The notes: generated by a model from the sequence alone, not told the origin. A stretch of 16,922 nucleotides of DNA from an uncultured Eubacteriales bacterium (GCA_934408795.1 CAKRVQ010000005.1:1-16922), one strand, 5' to 3'. Positions 1 through 7,262 are shown, counted from the stretch's first letter. Numbers and translations: made by a program.

Positions 1-183
1 ATATTTTTTGAAATTCTGAAACCGTTATTTATAACCTGTTTTCAATTTAGAAACGCATTATTTATCGTCCTACTAAAGTATAGCCCTCCGAAGCAAGCTC
101 ACTTACCGATTGCTCTTTCTCATTTTCATTTCCTCCGAATACAGAATCTCTGTGACTGTTTTTCAATCGAAATGTAAGCGGGA

Positions 184-225
184 TAAAAAAACGGCGCAAG
201 TCCGTCTTGAGTTGGACTTACGCCG
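184..225 (-). terminator. Intrinsic terminator of the small-RNA unit
   Basis: Read on the minus strand, a 12-bp stem (arms 214-225 and 192-203, one G·U pair, 10-nt loop) is followed at once by a run of seven T (positions 185-191 are A on the plus strand). This is the textbook form of a rho-independent terminator. It closes the transcript that starts from the promoter at 430-458, because no ORF lies between them. Confidence 0.8.
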
Positions 226-423
226 TAAGGCTACACACCGATCATATTATTAAGTTTTAGTTCCGAAAGCGCGCCGTTCCGCCGTTTGACGATCATCCTT
301 CGGATCGGCAAGGCGGGCTTGACGCGGGCTGCCGGACAGCAGATTCCTTTGCCCGACCGAGCGTGGGGGGAGACACTGCCGAAAGTTTATCTCACCGTGT
401 CGAACGCCGCGGTTTTTGAGCCG
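184..423 (-). ncRNA. Candidate structured small RNA (possibly 6S-like)
   Basis: A strong minus-strand promoter and an intrinsic terminator delimit about 240 nt with no plausible coding frame. The predicted RNA folds back on itself. The segment around 396-402 can pair over seven bases with the segment around 296-302, and the GC-rich start near 408-415 pairs with 265-272. The result is a rod with an internal bubble and a branched tip containing a CUGC/GCAG hairpin. Rod shape, bubble, length and independent promoter recall 6S RNA, but I could not match a family consensus. It lacks the SRP RNA, RNase P RNA and tmRNA signatures I looked for. Identity as an expressed RNA is inferred; the 6S suggestion is weak. 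Confidence 0.45.
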
Positions 424-429
424 AGAATT

Positions 430-458
430 ATTTTAGCACAATTTGATCCGAAATGTAA
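430..458 (-). promoter_or_regulatory. Sigma-A promoter of the small-RNA unit
   Basis: On the minus strand the -35 box TTACAT (453-458) and the -10 box TAAAAT (430-435) are separated by exactly 17 nt, preceded by an A/T-rich stretch (460-480) that could act as an UP element. The start point should fall near 423. No ribosome site or ORF follows, which points to a non-coding transcript. Confidence 0.7.
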
Positions 459-515
459 GTGTTTTTTTCACCGTTTTTAACTTCTGCGGGCGTCCTCCCA
501 TACGGTCTTTTCGAC

Positions 516-556
516 AAAGCCCGCCCGATCCGTATTCATCGGATCGGGCGGGCTTT
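516..556 (-). terminator. Hairpin terminator downstream of the acyltransferase gene
   Basis: A perfect 17-bp inverted repeat (516-532 and 540-556, 7-nt loop) begins with AAA and ends with TTT, so it can work on both strands. It lies 7 bp past the stop codon of the minus-strand gene 564-1475 and separates that gene from the small-RNA promoter at 430-458. Confidence 0.85.
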
Positions 557-563
557 ACTTACG

Positions 564-1475
564 CTAATATATTTTTTCTCCGTCGAAGCGAAAGGCCCCG
601 AGGCCGAGACCGAGCGGTCTGCCCTTTACAAGGCGCTCCTTCACCGATCGCTGAAGAGATGTTTCTTCGGGAAGATCTTCAGCGGGACCCTCGGCTGCCG
701 CCCCGAATATGCGCCAGGCGTCTTCGAACTCCGTTTGCTCTTCTCGCTCTACGAAGGTAAAATCGTTTGCGAAACGAAGTATATTGGATCTCGGGGGCAG
801 AAACTCCCTATTATCGGGGAAGAGGAGCCACGAGTGGCAGATGAACACCGTTCGTCCGTCCTTTCGGAGCTTATCAAAAAACAAAAACGCTTTTTTGTAT
901 GAATCATATCTCACTTCATCGGTGAGAGGTTCGCCGCTTGACGGAATATGAAAATTAAGGCATTCGGTCCCTTCGGGGACTGTCTCCCCGTCGTCGAACA
1001 CGGCGGTACATCCAATCGGTTTGATCTCATATTCGAATCTTCCGATCCCGAAGCGCGTCATATTGAAAAAGCCTTTATACCAGTACGCGACAAACACTCC
1101 CGGGACACCCTTGACATTCATACATTCCCGCACCTTACAGGTGAGGTCGGCGGCGGTGTTGTAAAACATATCGGAGGATAGCCCTGCCTCGATATACAGT
1201 GCCTCCAGTCTTTCAAAAAAGAGGATAAGCATGACCGCGTGCAGGGTAAAGGGGTTTATCCCGTACCTCTCGGCAAACCCGTTTGCGCTTTCAAGGGCGA
1301 ATAAATAATTCTCGCAATCGGGCAGAGACACGCTGTCGACGATCGATCCGAACTCGGCAAGTGCCTTTTCATCCGATTCTATCCTCAAGGCGGTGCCGAT
1401 GAACTCGCCGACCGCCTCTTCGGGCAGACCTATGCGTTCGTTCAACCGCTCAAAATAGTCATTGTTCCATAACAT
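564..1475 (-). CDS. GNAT-like acyltransferase domain protein
   Basis: This is a 303-residue soluble protein resembling the two-domain 'acyltransferase domain-containing protein' family common in Firmicutes: a helical N-terminal domain (about 1-130) and a GNAT-like C-terminal domain (about 131-275). Recognisable pieces are the helical FFERLEALY stretch, the RFGIGRFEYE strand (about 140-150), the LNFHIP motif, the ICHSWLLFP motif and the PPRSNILRF motif, in the family's usual order. The start is supported by GGAGGA eight bases upstream of the ATG. The acceptor substrate is not known for this family and nothing nearby indicates it. There is no signal peptide or membrane helix, so it should act in the cytoplasm. 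The gene stands alone, between a hairpin terminator downstream and a repeat element upstream. Confidence 0.8.
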   Translation of the reverse strand: MLWNNDYFERLNERIGLPEEAVGEFIGTALRIESDEKALAEFGSIVDSVSLPDCENYLFALESANGFAERYGINPFTLHAVMLILFFERLEALYIEAGLSSDMFYNTAADLTCKVRECMNVKGVPGVFVAYWYKGFFNMTRFGIGRFEYEIKPIGCTAVFDDGETVPEGTECLNFHIPSSGEPLTDEVRYDSYKKAFLFFDKLRKDGRTVFICHSWLLFPDNREFLPPRSNILRFANDFTFVEREEQTEFEDAWRIFGAAAEGPAEDLPEETSLQRSVKERLVKGRPLGLGLGAFRFDGEKIY

Positions 1476-1543
1476 TACTGCTTCCTCCGGAAGTTTTTTG
1501 CCTACTCCGAACAGAGCGTGACCGTCGGCTCAAGGTCGAGGGC

Positions 1544-1716
1544 AATGACCCGGGCAGCGCCGCGCGCCCACCCGAGGGGAGGGCGCAAAACGGGCATACG
1601 GGCGCGATGCAAAAATACCGCTCTGCCGAAAAAGCATAACTTCAGAAAAGCTGAGGTTTCAATGCCCGTTTGCCGCGCCTTCGGTGCCTCGCGGCGCTGC
1701 CCTTCGGTATGCTTAT
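1544..1716 (-). repeat. MITE-like inverted-repeat element, copy A
   Basis: The 310-bp gap between the acyltransferase and XRE genes holds an imperfect inverted repeat. The arm at 1551-1597 (GGGCAGCGCCGCG, then GCAAAACGGGCAT) is answered by the arm at 1661-1706 read on the other strand. Arms and centre match the element at 5958-6132 in reverse orientation, including the central GAAAAAGCA-AACTT segment (1628-1645). No coding frame is credible. The outer ends are more decayed than in the other copy, so the limits are approximate. Confidence 0.65.
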
Positions 1717-1785
1717 TGTTGAGCACACATCGGAAGTACGATTCAGGCGAAGCGGGATTCCAAGCTTTTGCTCACAACCGTGTCT

Positions 1786-2376
1786 TTATTTACCCAGTTT
1801 CAGCCTCGACCAAAGTATAATTATTATCTGCCCGGGAATGCCGATTATGAATACAAGCCAAACATTGCTCAAAGCAAAGGTAAAAAATGACAGATACAGG
1901 GAAGCGAGGGCGCTCCACACGAGCCCTGTTATAAGGTAAAAATTATATTTTACCTTTCCCCAAATGGAATTAAATACCAAAAGGACAATACAGCTTAACG
2001 GGACCGCATAAACGAAAACCATCCAGCCTCTGCCGCCGGCGACTCCGCTCGGCTCAAGGCAGACAAAAACAACGGTTGCGATCAGCCATACAAGCACTGT
2101 CGCGAGAAGCGAGATGATAAGGCGGTTCTTTTGCTCTCTTCTTGCGGCGGTGCGGACCGTTTTGTGCTCCGACTCCAAAAGCCAGTCCACCGTGACACCG
2201 AAGGTGTCGGCGATCTCTTTCACGGTCATAACATCGGGGATCGCTTCCGCCCGTTCCCATTTCGATATCGCTTTATCACTGTAATTCAGTTTCTCCGCAA
2301 GCTCGGATTGTGTGATATGAGCTTCCTTTCTGAGTATCTGAAGATTTTCGGCAAAAGCCGTTTTTATATCCGACAT
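1786..2376 (-). CDS. XRE-family regulator with four C-terminal membrane helices
   Basis: This 196-residue protein has a Cro/CI-type helix-turn-helix at about 8-66 (ITQSELAEKL recognition region, AISKWERAEAIPD, then VTVDWLLE), a basic linker at about 71-85, and four hydrophobic helices at about 86-107, 118-139, 146-168 and 172-190. Such proteins bind DNA while tethered to the membrane; the signal is generally unknown. GGAAGGAGA precedes the ATG by 8 bases, and a near-consensus promoter sits about 116 bp upstream of the start. A cluster of palindromes just beyond that promoter is a candidate operator. It is divergent from the SGNH hydrolase and DegV genes, which are possible targets, but nothing in the sequence proves this. 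Confidence 0.85.
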   Translation of the reverse strand: MSDIKTAFAENLQILRKEAHITQSELAEKLNYSDKAISKWERAEAIPDVMTVKEIADTFGVTVDWLLESEHKTVRTAARREQKNRLIISLLATVLVWLIATVVFVCLEPSGVAGGRGWMVFVYAVPLSCIVLLVFNSIWGKVKYNFYLITGLVWSALASLYLSFFTFALSNVWLVFIIGIPGQIIIILWSRLKLGK

Positions 2377-2491
2377 ATTTTCGTCTCCTTCCGGTCAGAA
2401 TGTTTCGGTTTGCCTGTCGCAGGTTGTCGAAGCCTGACGAAATCGGGTAGCTTATAAATAGAGTGCGTCTCTCGCCGCGTCTTTTGTCATC

Positions 2492-2520
2492 AGTATACCA
2501 CAAACCCTCACATCTTTCAA
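2492..2520 (-). promoter_or_regulatory. Promoter of the XRE regulator gene
   Basis: On the minus strand TTGAAA (2515-2520) and TATACT (2492-2497) are separated by exactly 17 nt, which is close to the sigma-A consensus. The predicted 5' leader of the XRE mRNA is about 110 nt. The palindrome cluster 2545-2611 lies immediately upstream of the -35 box. Confidence 0.75.
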
Positions 2521-2544
2521 GCCCTTATATCACGGGCGTTCCGA

Positions 2545-2628
2545 GCGACTCTACTCTGAGTAGAGTCGCACTTTCTCTTCTCTACTCGGGATGTTTTCAT
2601 AGTAGAGTCGCGTGTTGCGCGAAGTAGA
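2545..2628. promoter_or_regulatory. Palindrome cluster, candidate operator of the XRE regulator
   Basis: A 25-bp palindrome with 11-bp arms (GCGACTCTACT at 2545-2555, AGTAGAGTCGC at 2559-2569) is followed by an inverted half-site CTCTACT (2580-2586). A second full AGTAGAGTCGC lies at 2601-2611, 42 bp from the first, which is about four helical turns. A weaker AAGTAGA is at 2622-2628. The cluster lies in the divergent gap between the XRE gene and the SGNH hydrolase gene. The ACTCTACT/AGTAGAGT core also appears in the intergenic repeats of this window, so it may be a repeat remnant instead of an operator. Confidence 0.45.
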
Positions 2629-2864
2629 TTTTAAAAATTCAACGGTAGGTATACAAATCCGCTCCCGCGGGCTAAAATAGCAATAAGCCGAAAACGGAAT
2701 CGCGAAACGCCGTCCATTCGGCAAGTCAAGCGCCCACGTCCGCGACGGATACAGGCAGACGCCGAGTGCACGATCCTAAGATCAAACAGAAATCAAAACG
2801 GAAATAAAATAACAGATCCGGCATATCCCGGCAACACAGATCCCGGTGAAAGGAGAACAATACA
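2629..2864. other. Upstream region of the SGNH hydrolase unit
   Basis: I see no gene in this stretch. A TATACA (2650-2655) could be a -10 box, but no acceptable -35 box precedes it, so the promoter of the hydrolase/DegV unit is not located. The ribosome site AAAGGAG lies just before the hydrolase start. Confidence 0.4.
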
Positions 2865-3545
2865 ATGGATATGAACAAATTGGTTATTTTCGGAGACTCG
2901 ATCCTCAAAGGTGTCATATACTCCTCCGAAAAAAAGAAATATGAGCTCAGCAGCGACAATAAATATGAAGAGCTGCAGAAATACGGCGTCTCGGTAATTA
3001 ACAACTGTAAGATGGGGGCGACCATTGACAAAGGGCTTTCGATACTTGAAAAGCGCCTTACCGACTGTGACGACGGCACCACCGTTCTCTTTGAGTACGG
3101 CAGCAACGACTGTGACTATGATTGGAACAGGATATCCGCCGAACCCGAATCGGAACATCTGCCCTTCACTCCCGAATCGGAATTCACCGAAAAATATAAG
3201 ACCGCGATCAACTATGCGAAATCAAAGGGAGCCAAAGTCGTTATCTCAACGCTTATACCGATCTCGGCACAGAAGTTTATGAACTGGATATCGCGGGGCA
3301 AGAGCTATGACAACATTCTGAAGTGGCTCGGCGATGTCGATCATCTTGCCCGCTGGCAGCTGCACTACAACGATATTGTCGGAAATATTGCCGTCGACAA
3401 CGGATGTGAGGTGCTGGATCTTCGGCATCCCTTTGCACTTAAAAACCACGGCGGCGTTCTTCTGTGCGAAGACGGAATCCACCCCACCCAGGCAGGTCAC
3501 AATCTGCTTGTGAATACGCTGAGAAAATTTGCCGCAGCGCAATAA
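2865..3545 (+). CDS. SGNH/GDSL-family hydrolase
   Basis: This 226-residue serine hydrolase has all the SGNH blocks: FGDSILKG with nucleophile Ser12, MGATIDKG with Gly51, YGSNDCD with Asn81, and DGIHPTQAGH carrying Asp203 and His206 of the catalytic triad. The family hydrolyses esters (lipids, acylated sugars, acetylated polysaccharides); the substrate here is unknown. No signal peptide is present, so it is cytoplasmic, unlike many secreted esterases of this fold. The ATG is preceded by AAAGGAG at 9 bases; a second in-frame ATG two codons later is possible but worse placed. It forms a unit with the DegV gene 44 bp downstream. Pairing an esterase-type hydrolase with a fatty-acid-binding protein hints at acyl chemistry, but this is inference. 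Confidence 0.87.
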   Translation: MDMNKLVIFGDSILKGVIYSSEKKKYELSSDNKYEELQKYGVSVINNCKMGATIDKGLSILEKRLTDCDDGTTVLFEYGSNDCDYDWNRISAEPESEHLPFTPESEFTEKYKTAINYAKSKGAKVVISTLIPISAQKFMNWISRGKSYDNILKWLGDVDHLARWQLHYNDIVGNIAVDNGCEVLDLRHPFALKNHGGVLLCEDGIHPTQAGHNLLVNTLRKFAAAQ

Positions 3546-3589
3546 CAACAAATAAAAAGCACACATTATATACGGAGGACATTTTACCG

Positions 3590-4465
3590 ATGCAGAAATT
3601 CATAATATCGACCGACTCGGGCTGCGATCTTTCGGCAGAGGAGTGCAAAAAGCGCGGAATCGAGACCCTTATGATGAGCTATGCGATAGACGATACCGTC
3701 TTTCACGATACAATGGAGGTGTCGGCGCTCGGAAAGTTCTATGCCGACATGGAAAACGGCGCCGTCCCGAAGACAGGCAGTGTCAGCATAGGCGAATCTT
3801 TGGAGCACTTCGAAAAGCTCGCCGAGCGCGGGCTGCCGATAATCCACCTCACACTCGGTTCGGGAATTTCGGGCACCTATTCCAACGCATTGCAGGCGAA
3901 GGATCTTTTGCTTGCAAAGCATCCCGAGGTCGAGCTGCATATCGTGGACACAACCCTTGCCTCCACGGGCTACGGATTACTTGCCATTGAGGCGGCTGAG
4001 ATGAGGGACAGAGGTCTTTCGGCAGAAGAATGCGTTGCAGTCCTTGAATCCGAAAAGTGGCGCGTCGAGCCTTTTTATACCACGGGGGATCTTAAATATC
4101 TGTACCGCGGCGGCAGAGTATCGCGCGGGGGTATGATAATAGCCCACGCTTTAGGAATCCAACCGATTCTTGACCTAAGCTACGAAGGCAAGCTTCGTGT
4201 TTGCGGGAAGGTGCGCGGTCAAAAGCAGACCTGGAATCGTATTGCCGAAATAATAAAGGAGCGCAGCATTTCTCCCGAAACGCAGACCCTTTACATTTCG
4301 CATTCAAACGCGCCCGAGCTTGCTCATCAGTTTGCTGAACATATTATGTCGGTAGTGCCGTTCAAGGATGTCTTTTATACCTACATCGGAACCATAATCG
4401 GCGCCCACACGGGCCCCGGTCTTGTGGCGGCATTTTTCAAAGGCAAGATCCGCGACGAAGAATAG
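3590..4465 (+). CDS. DegV family fatty-acid-binding protein
   Basis: This 291-residue protein shows the DegV pattern throughout: TDSGCDL near the N-terminus (8-14), KTGSVSIGE (61-69), LGSGISGTYSN (89-99), the RGGRVSRGG stretch in the second half, and IGAHTGPG near the C-terminus. DegV (FakB-type) proteins bind a single fatty acid and, in organisms with FakA, present it to the kinase for phosphorylation; no fakA is seen here. The start at 3590 is chosen because GGAGG lies 10 bases upstream and it begins the conserved N-terminal strand. The frame stays open upstream into the hydrolase gene, but that part has no ribosome site and no family similarity. Length is normal for the family. Confidence 0.93.
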   Translation: MQKFIISTDSGCDLSAEECKKRGIETLMMSYAIDDTVFHDTMEVSALGKFYADMENGAVPKTGSVSIGESLEHFEKLAERGLPIIHLTLGSGISGTYSNALQAKDLLLAKHPEVELHIVDTTLASTGYGLLAIEAAEMRDRGLSAEECVAVLESEKWRVEPFYTTGDLKYLYRGGRVSRGGMIIAHALGIQPILDLSYEGKLRVCGKVRGQKQTWNRIAEIIKERSISPETQTLYISHSNAPELAHQFAEHIMSVVPFKDVFYTYIGTIIGAHTGPGLVAAFFKGKIRDEE

Positions 4466-4683
4466 AAGAACGGGAGCGGAACACAAGAGCGGAGAAACCG
4501 AAAAACGGAAGAACGGCAGAAGGATAAAGAGCACGGCAACAAAAGGGCGTCCATTTTGCGCACGGTGTATGTAAACCGAGGAGCAAAGCGCGACCGAAGC
4601 GCCGATCAAAGACCCGCCTCCTGACATGGGCTCCCTCATACCAAAAGCGCGGGTTGCAAATCACATACATTATAAGATTTCAG

Positions 4684-4721
4684 AACAGGAGCCGCGGCAC
4701 CCGAGTGCCGCGGCTCCTGTT
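4684..4721 (+). terminator. Terminator after the hydrolase/DegV unit
   Basis: A perfect 17-bp stem (4684-4700 and 4705-4721) with a 4-nt CCGA loop is followed by a short T-run at the base of the 3' arm. It is the first strong hairpin after the DegV stop at 4465. The 218 bp in between contain no recognisable gene. Confidence 0.75.
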
Positions 4722-4944
4722 TTGCCGTCTGCGGTCCGCATTAACCGCAAGCGACCGACGACTTGTGAAGCGGCGATAACTGCAACGGGGGGGCAGGCGG
4801 GCAACGGAAGTAAGAGAGTGTGTGAGGGGGGCGAGAGGTGTGCGCTCGGCGGTGAATAATGCAATTCCCGCCCGACTTCGCACCCGCGCAGGGTGCGGGC
4901 GCGGCGGGCGAATGACTGCGCACCGTTTGTAAACCTCAAACCGG

Positions 4945-5128
4945 CACAATGTGAAAGTGTGCTTCTGACCTTATCCTGCTTTATTCGACACCGCACGGAA
5001 AGCCCCCTCGCTGCGCCCGCACCCTGCGCGGGCACAAAAACAAAGAATAAACCGCAACTCTACTCACAGTAGAGTGTGCAAAAACGCCGCCCGTCGGCGT
5101 GCGCAGAATGTGCAGGGCAGTGGGCGGC
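4945..5128 (+). repeat. Composite hairpin repeat, copy 1
   Basis: This stretch aligns along its whole length with 15778-15960. In order it holds a conserved AATGTGAAAGTGTGCTTCTG stretch, a GCCCGC-ACCCT-GCGGGC hairpin (about 5012-5035), the 19-bp palindrome ACTCTACTCACAGTAGAGT (5057-5075) and a GC-rich hairpin with CGCCGCCC/GGGCGGC ends (5085-5128). The 5003-5095 part is nearly identical to 6284-6395. No coding frame spans the copies consistently. Confidence 0.8.
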
Positions 5129-5230
5129 ATGAGTGTCGTAGTGGCGCTCGGCAATTAGCGGTAAACCTCTTTCAGTCGTGAACCGATTGTCGGCAAGGGG
5201 GTGACGGGGTTCAAGAACAAGCGGCCCTGT

Positions 5231-5294
5231 ATGAATTTCCGTCGGCGAAGTCGACACCTTACTTCTTCACTATACACTATTACTTATTACCTCC
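5231..5294 (+). repeat. A/T-rich end segment of the repeat, copy 1
   Basis: A 64-bp segment with a small GTCGGC-GAA-GTCGAC hairpin followed by an A/T-rich tail of CACTA/ACTTATTAC pieces. It recurs at 6209-6272 and 16082-16145 in the same orientation. In copy 3 the loop is TTT rather than GAA while the stem is kept. Confidence 0.75.
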
Positions 5295-5650
5295 GCTTTG
5301 CGCCGCAGTGGGCGGCGAAGCGTGCGCTCGGCAATGAATATGCCCTTTCCCCCTCATCCGTCCGCAAGCAAAAAACACACCGGCGGGCTTGTCCCCCCGC
5401 CCCCACCTGTAGCCAAATTTGCGAATTCGACAAAATTCGACACGGGTGTAAATTTTGAAGCTCGGTTTTGTTACCGCGGCGGGCGTTGTCTGTATCCGAT
5501 TTGTGCACCCGCGCGGGGTGCGGGTCGGTAGCGTTGGGCAGTATCGTTCACTTATCAAAGCGGGAGCACCGGTGCCGGAACGACCCTGTTCGGCGCGATG
5601 CTATCCTCCGAACGGCGCCCCGTCGCGGCGATCCGGAGGTGCCACGCCCG

Positions 5651-5669
5651 ACTCTACCCACGGTAGAGT
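5651..5669. repeat. 19-bp palindrome, isolated copy
   Basis: ACTCTACCCACGGTAGAGT is a perfect 8-bp inverted repeat around CAC. It differs from the copies at 5057 and 6346 by paired changes in the two arms (T to C and A to G), so base pairing is kept. It is followed by an A-run, as are the other copies. Confidence 0.7.
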
Positions 5670-5876
5670 GAAAAAACGGCCGTTTATAGGCGTGCTAAAG
5701 AGAGGAATGGCAAATATCAAGTTTTCGTCTGCACACAAAGGCTTCAGATGATAAAAATCACGCGCCCGTCGCAGCGTGCAAATGCCGCGGTGGGTGCGTG
5801 GGGGTGCATGATCTGTCCTGTAAAAAGCGTGCAGAGGGGTGCCGCTATCGGACGATACTGTTCGGAAGAAAAATAA

Positions 5877-5919
5877 CGCCGCCCGTCGGCGCTCGCAAGG
5901 TGCGCGGCGGTGGGAGGCG
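5877..5919 (+). repeat. GC-rich hairpin repeat
   Basis: The copy starts CGCCGCCCGTCGGCG and ends GGTGGGAGGCG, matching 5085-5128 and 15917-15960. The two ends can pair with one mismatch, and the interior continues the stem. A degenerate copy lies near 5757-5805. Confidence 0.7.
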
Positions 5920-5957
5920 GAAAAGGTGGCTGAACTGACAGAACCCGCTTGAGGCGG

Positions 5958-6132
5958 CAAACCGACCGCAGGCAGCGCCGCGAAGCGCCGAAGGCGCGGC
6001 AAACGGGCATCGGCTGGCGTCTCCGATTTTCAAAAGTTCTGCTTTTTCGACGGGAGGTTCCTTTATCAAACTTTGTTGCCCGTTTTGCGCTCTTCCTTGG
6101 GAGAGCGCGCGGCGCTGCCTGCGATTGATTTG
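5958..6132 (+). repeat. MITE-like inverted-repeat element, copy B
   Basis: The 25-bp ends (5958-5982 and 6108-6132) are inverted repeats matching at 22 of 25 positions, all three differences being transitions. Weaker inverted similarity continues outward to about 5936 and 6155. Inside, a second pair of arms (around 5991-6010 and 6075-6091) carries the CAAACGGGCA-type motif. The element matches 1544-1716 in reverse orientation. The related repeat at 15966-16020 lacks the interior and keeps only the outer sequence. It has no ORF, consistent with a non-autonomous element. Confidence 0.7.
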
Positions 6133-6272
6133 TCCTCTAAGCGGGGTTCGACACCGGTCATCTTACAATCGGAGTCGGACTCTGCCGTTCCCCGCTTAAG
6201 CAACGATTATGAATTTCCGTCGGCGAAGCCGACACCGTACTTCTTCACTATGCACTTTTACTTATTACTTCC
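6133..6272 (+). repeat. Repeat right segment with A/T-rich end, copy 2
   Basis: About 140 bp aligning with 16005-16145. It contains a 9-bp perfect inverted repeat TAAGCGGGG/CCCCGCTTA (6138-6146 and 6190-6198), a GAGTCGGACTC palindrome, and the 64-bp A/T-rich end (6209-6272) shared with copies 1 and 3. Confidence 0.75.
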
Positions 6273-6283
6273 CAATTTTGGCG

Positions 6284-6395
6284 GTGCGCAGCCCTCGTTG
6301 TGCCCGCACCCTGCGCGGGCACAAAAAAACAAAGAATAAACCGCAACTCTACTCACAGTAGAGTGTGCAAAAACGCCGCCCGCCGTTGCGCGCAG
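6284..6395 (+). repeat. Composite hairpin repeat, truncated copy
   Basis: Nearly identical to 5003-5095: the GTGCCCGC-ACCCT-GCGGGCAC hairpin (about 6299-6323), the spacer, the 19-bp palindrome (6346-6364) and the start of the GC-rich hairpin, which breaks off after CGCCGCCCGCCG. It ends 13 bp before the stop codon of the AraC-type regulator gene. Confidence 0.8.
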
Positions 6396-6407
6396 TCGGA
6401 GCAGAGT

Positions 6408-7262
6408 TTATTTCAGTCCCGCTCTTCCGGCGTACCGCTTACGATAGTCGCGCGGAGTCAGTCCGGTATAGCGCTTAAACACCTTTGTAAAATAATTATA
6501 ATCCGGAAAGGCGCATTTGTCGGCGATCTCGCTTATGCGTTCGTTGCTCTTTATCAAAAGTTTTCCCGCCGCATCGACCCTCGTTTTCCTGATGTACTCG
6601 GCGATGCCCATTCCGTATGAGCGCTGCGAGATATCGTAAAGCCTTACACGGCTTATCTGGAGATCACGGCATATCTTTTCGACATCCAGTCGGTTGAATA
6701 TGTTTTTCTTGATGTAGTCGTCCAACTCCTTTGCGGCGGTATCCTCATTGAAAACGATCATTTGCGAAAGGATCAGGTACGCCGCGCAGGCTTCCATTAT
6801 TTTGGAGGCAGACACTATTCTGCTGCGTGAATAGTTTTTCTTGCTCTTATAGAGGTCTTCCATTCTTTTAATGTCAAGGTCATATCCGCTTATGTACTCT
6901 TTTATTCGGTCCCACGCCTCGTTTTTATCTTCGACCTGAAGTATCTGACCGAGCATTATGTAGCCCGCGATCCTGCCGTCGACCGTTATCGGAGACACCG
7001 CCTCCGTCAGTCCCGCATGGCATTTATAAATGTAGGCGGATTTCGTCCTTTTTGCTGTCATACAGGCGTTGTCGTCGCATTCTTTACATCTTCTCAGCGC
7101 CTCGGCATCGGTTCTCAGCTCACTGCAAAATTTGGCATGACCCGCGGGATAGGCGGCGATCTTGACGAATTCCTCGTCAAAAACCACTATCCTGATGTTG
7201 GTAAATTTATAAAAATCCTTCATCAAGGAGAGCAGCTCTTCCCTGTTTATCTCAAGTCGCAA
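6408..7262 (-). CDS. PocR-domain AraC-family transcriptional regulator
   Basis: This 284-residue regulator has an N-terminal PocR sensor domain (about 5-165) with Cys46, Cys59, Cys62, Cys67 and Cys81, the last three groups resembling the CxxC-x4-C ... YKCHAGL pattern of the family. The C-terminal AraC double helix-turn-helix (about 180-280) includes the SRVRLYDISQRSYGM and ISEIADKCAFPDYNYFTKVF regions and the closing FKRYTGLTPRDYRK signature. PocR domains are known to sense small molecules such as 1,2-propanediol. The start is TTG, supported by GGGAGGTG about 7 bases upstream; the next ATG, 13 codons in, would cut the first helix. It is divergent from the isomerase gene with a 98-bp gap, so it very likely controls the seven-gene cluster. 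Confidence 0.9.
   Translation of the reverse strand: MRLEINREELLSLMKDFYKFTNIRIVVFDEEFVKIAAYPAGHAKFCSELRTDAEALRRCKECDDNACMTAKRTKSAYIYKCHAGLTEAVSPITVDGRIAGYIMLGQILQVEDKNEAWDRIKEYISGYDLDIKRMEDLYKSKKNYSRSRIVSASKIMEACAAYLILSQMIVFNEDTAAKELDDYIKKNIFNRLDVEKICRDLQISRVRLYDISQRSYGMGIAEYIRKTRVDAAGKLLIKSNERISEIADKCAFPDYNYFTKVFKRYTGLTPRDYRKRYAGRAGLK

Larger units (their letters stand above)
4466..6407. other. Gene-free repeat mosaic, left of the catabolic cluster
   Basis: About 1.9 kb without a credible gene. The open frames here are arginine-, proline- and alanine-rich, lack ribosome sites, run on both strands at once and cross the repeats. The region is built from hairpin repeats (listed separately), an inverted-repeat element, and smaller shared pieces such as the GTGCGCTCGGC-TGAATA segment found near 4838 and 5318. 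The same families recur at 15300-16145. No transposase or integrase is present. Confidence 0.7.

Noticed and set aside
103..129. Minus-strand mini-ORF of 6-8 codons after a GGAGG near the left edge
   Set aside because: No gene, attenuator or conserved leader is visible downstream within the window, so a leader peptide cannot be supported; a repeated 11-mer (CGAAATGTAAG at 168 and 449) gives a -35-like box here but no -10.
3464..3589. Upstream extension of the DegV frame into the SGNH hydrolase gene
   Set aside because: No ribosome site, no similarity to DegV N-termini, and it lies in another frame of the hydrolase coding sequence; the ATG at 3590 has GGAGG.
4626..6069. Many open frames of 60-130 codons on both strands in the left repeat mosaic
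   Set aside because: They cross repeats, are dominated by Arg, Pro and Ala, have no ribosome sites and often overlap antisense; typical chance frames in GC-rich DNA.
6299..6330. Repeat hairpins followed by A-runs considered as terminators
   Set aside because: On the plus strand the run is A rather than T, and on the minus strand the T-run comes before the hairpin, so neither orientation fits an intrinsic terminator.
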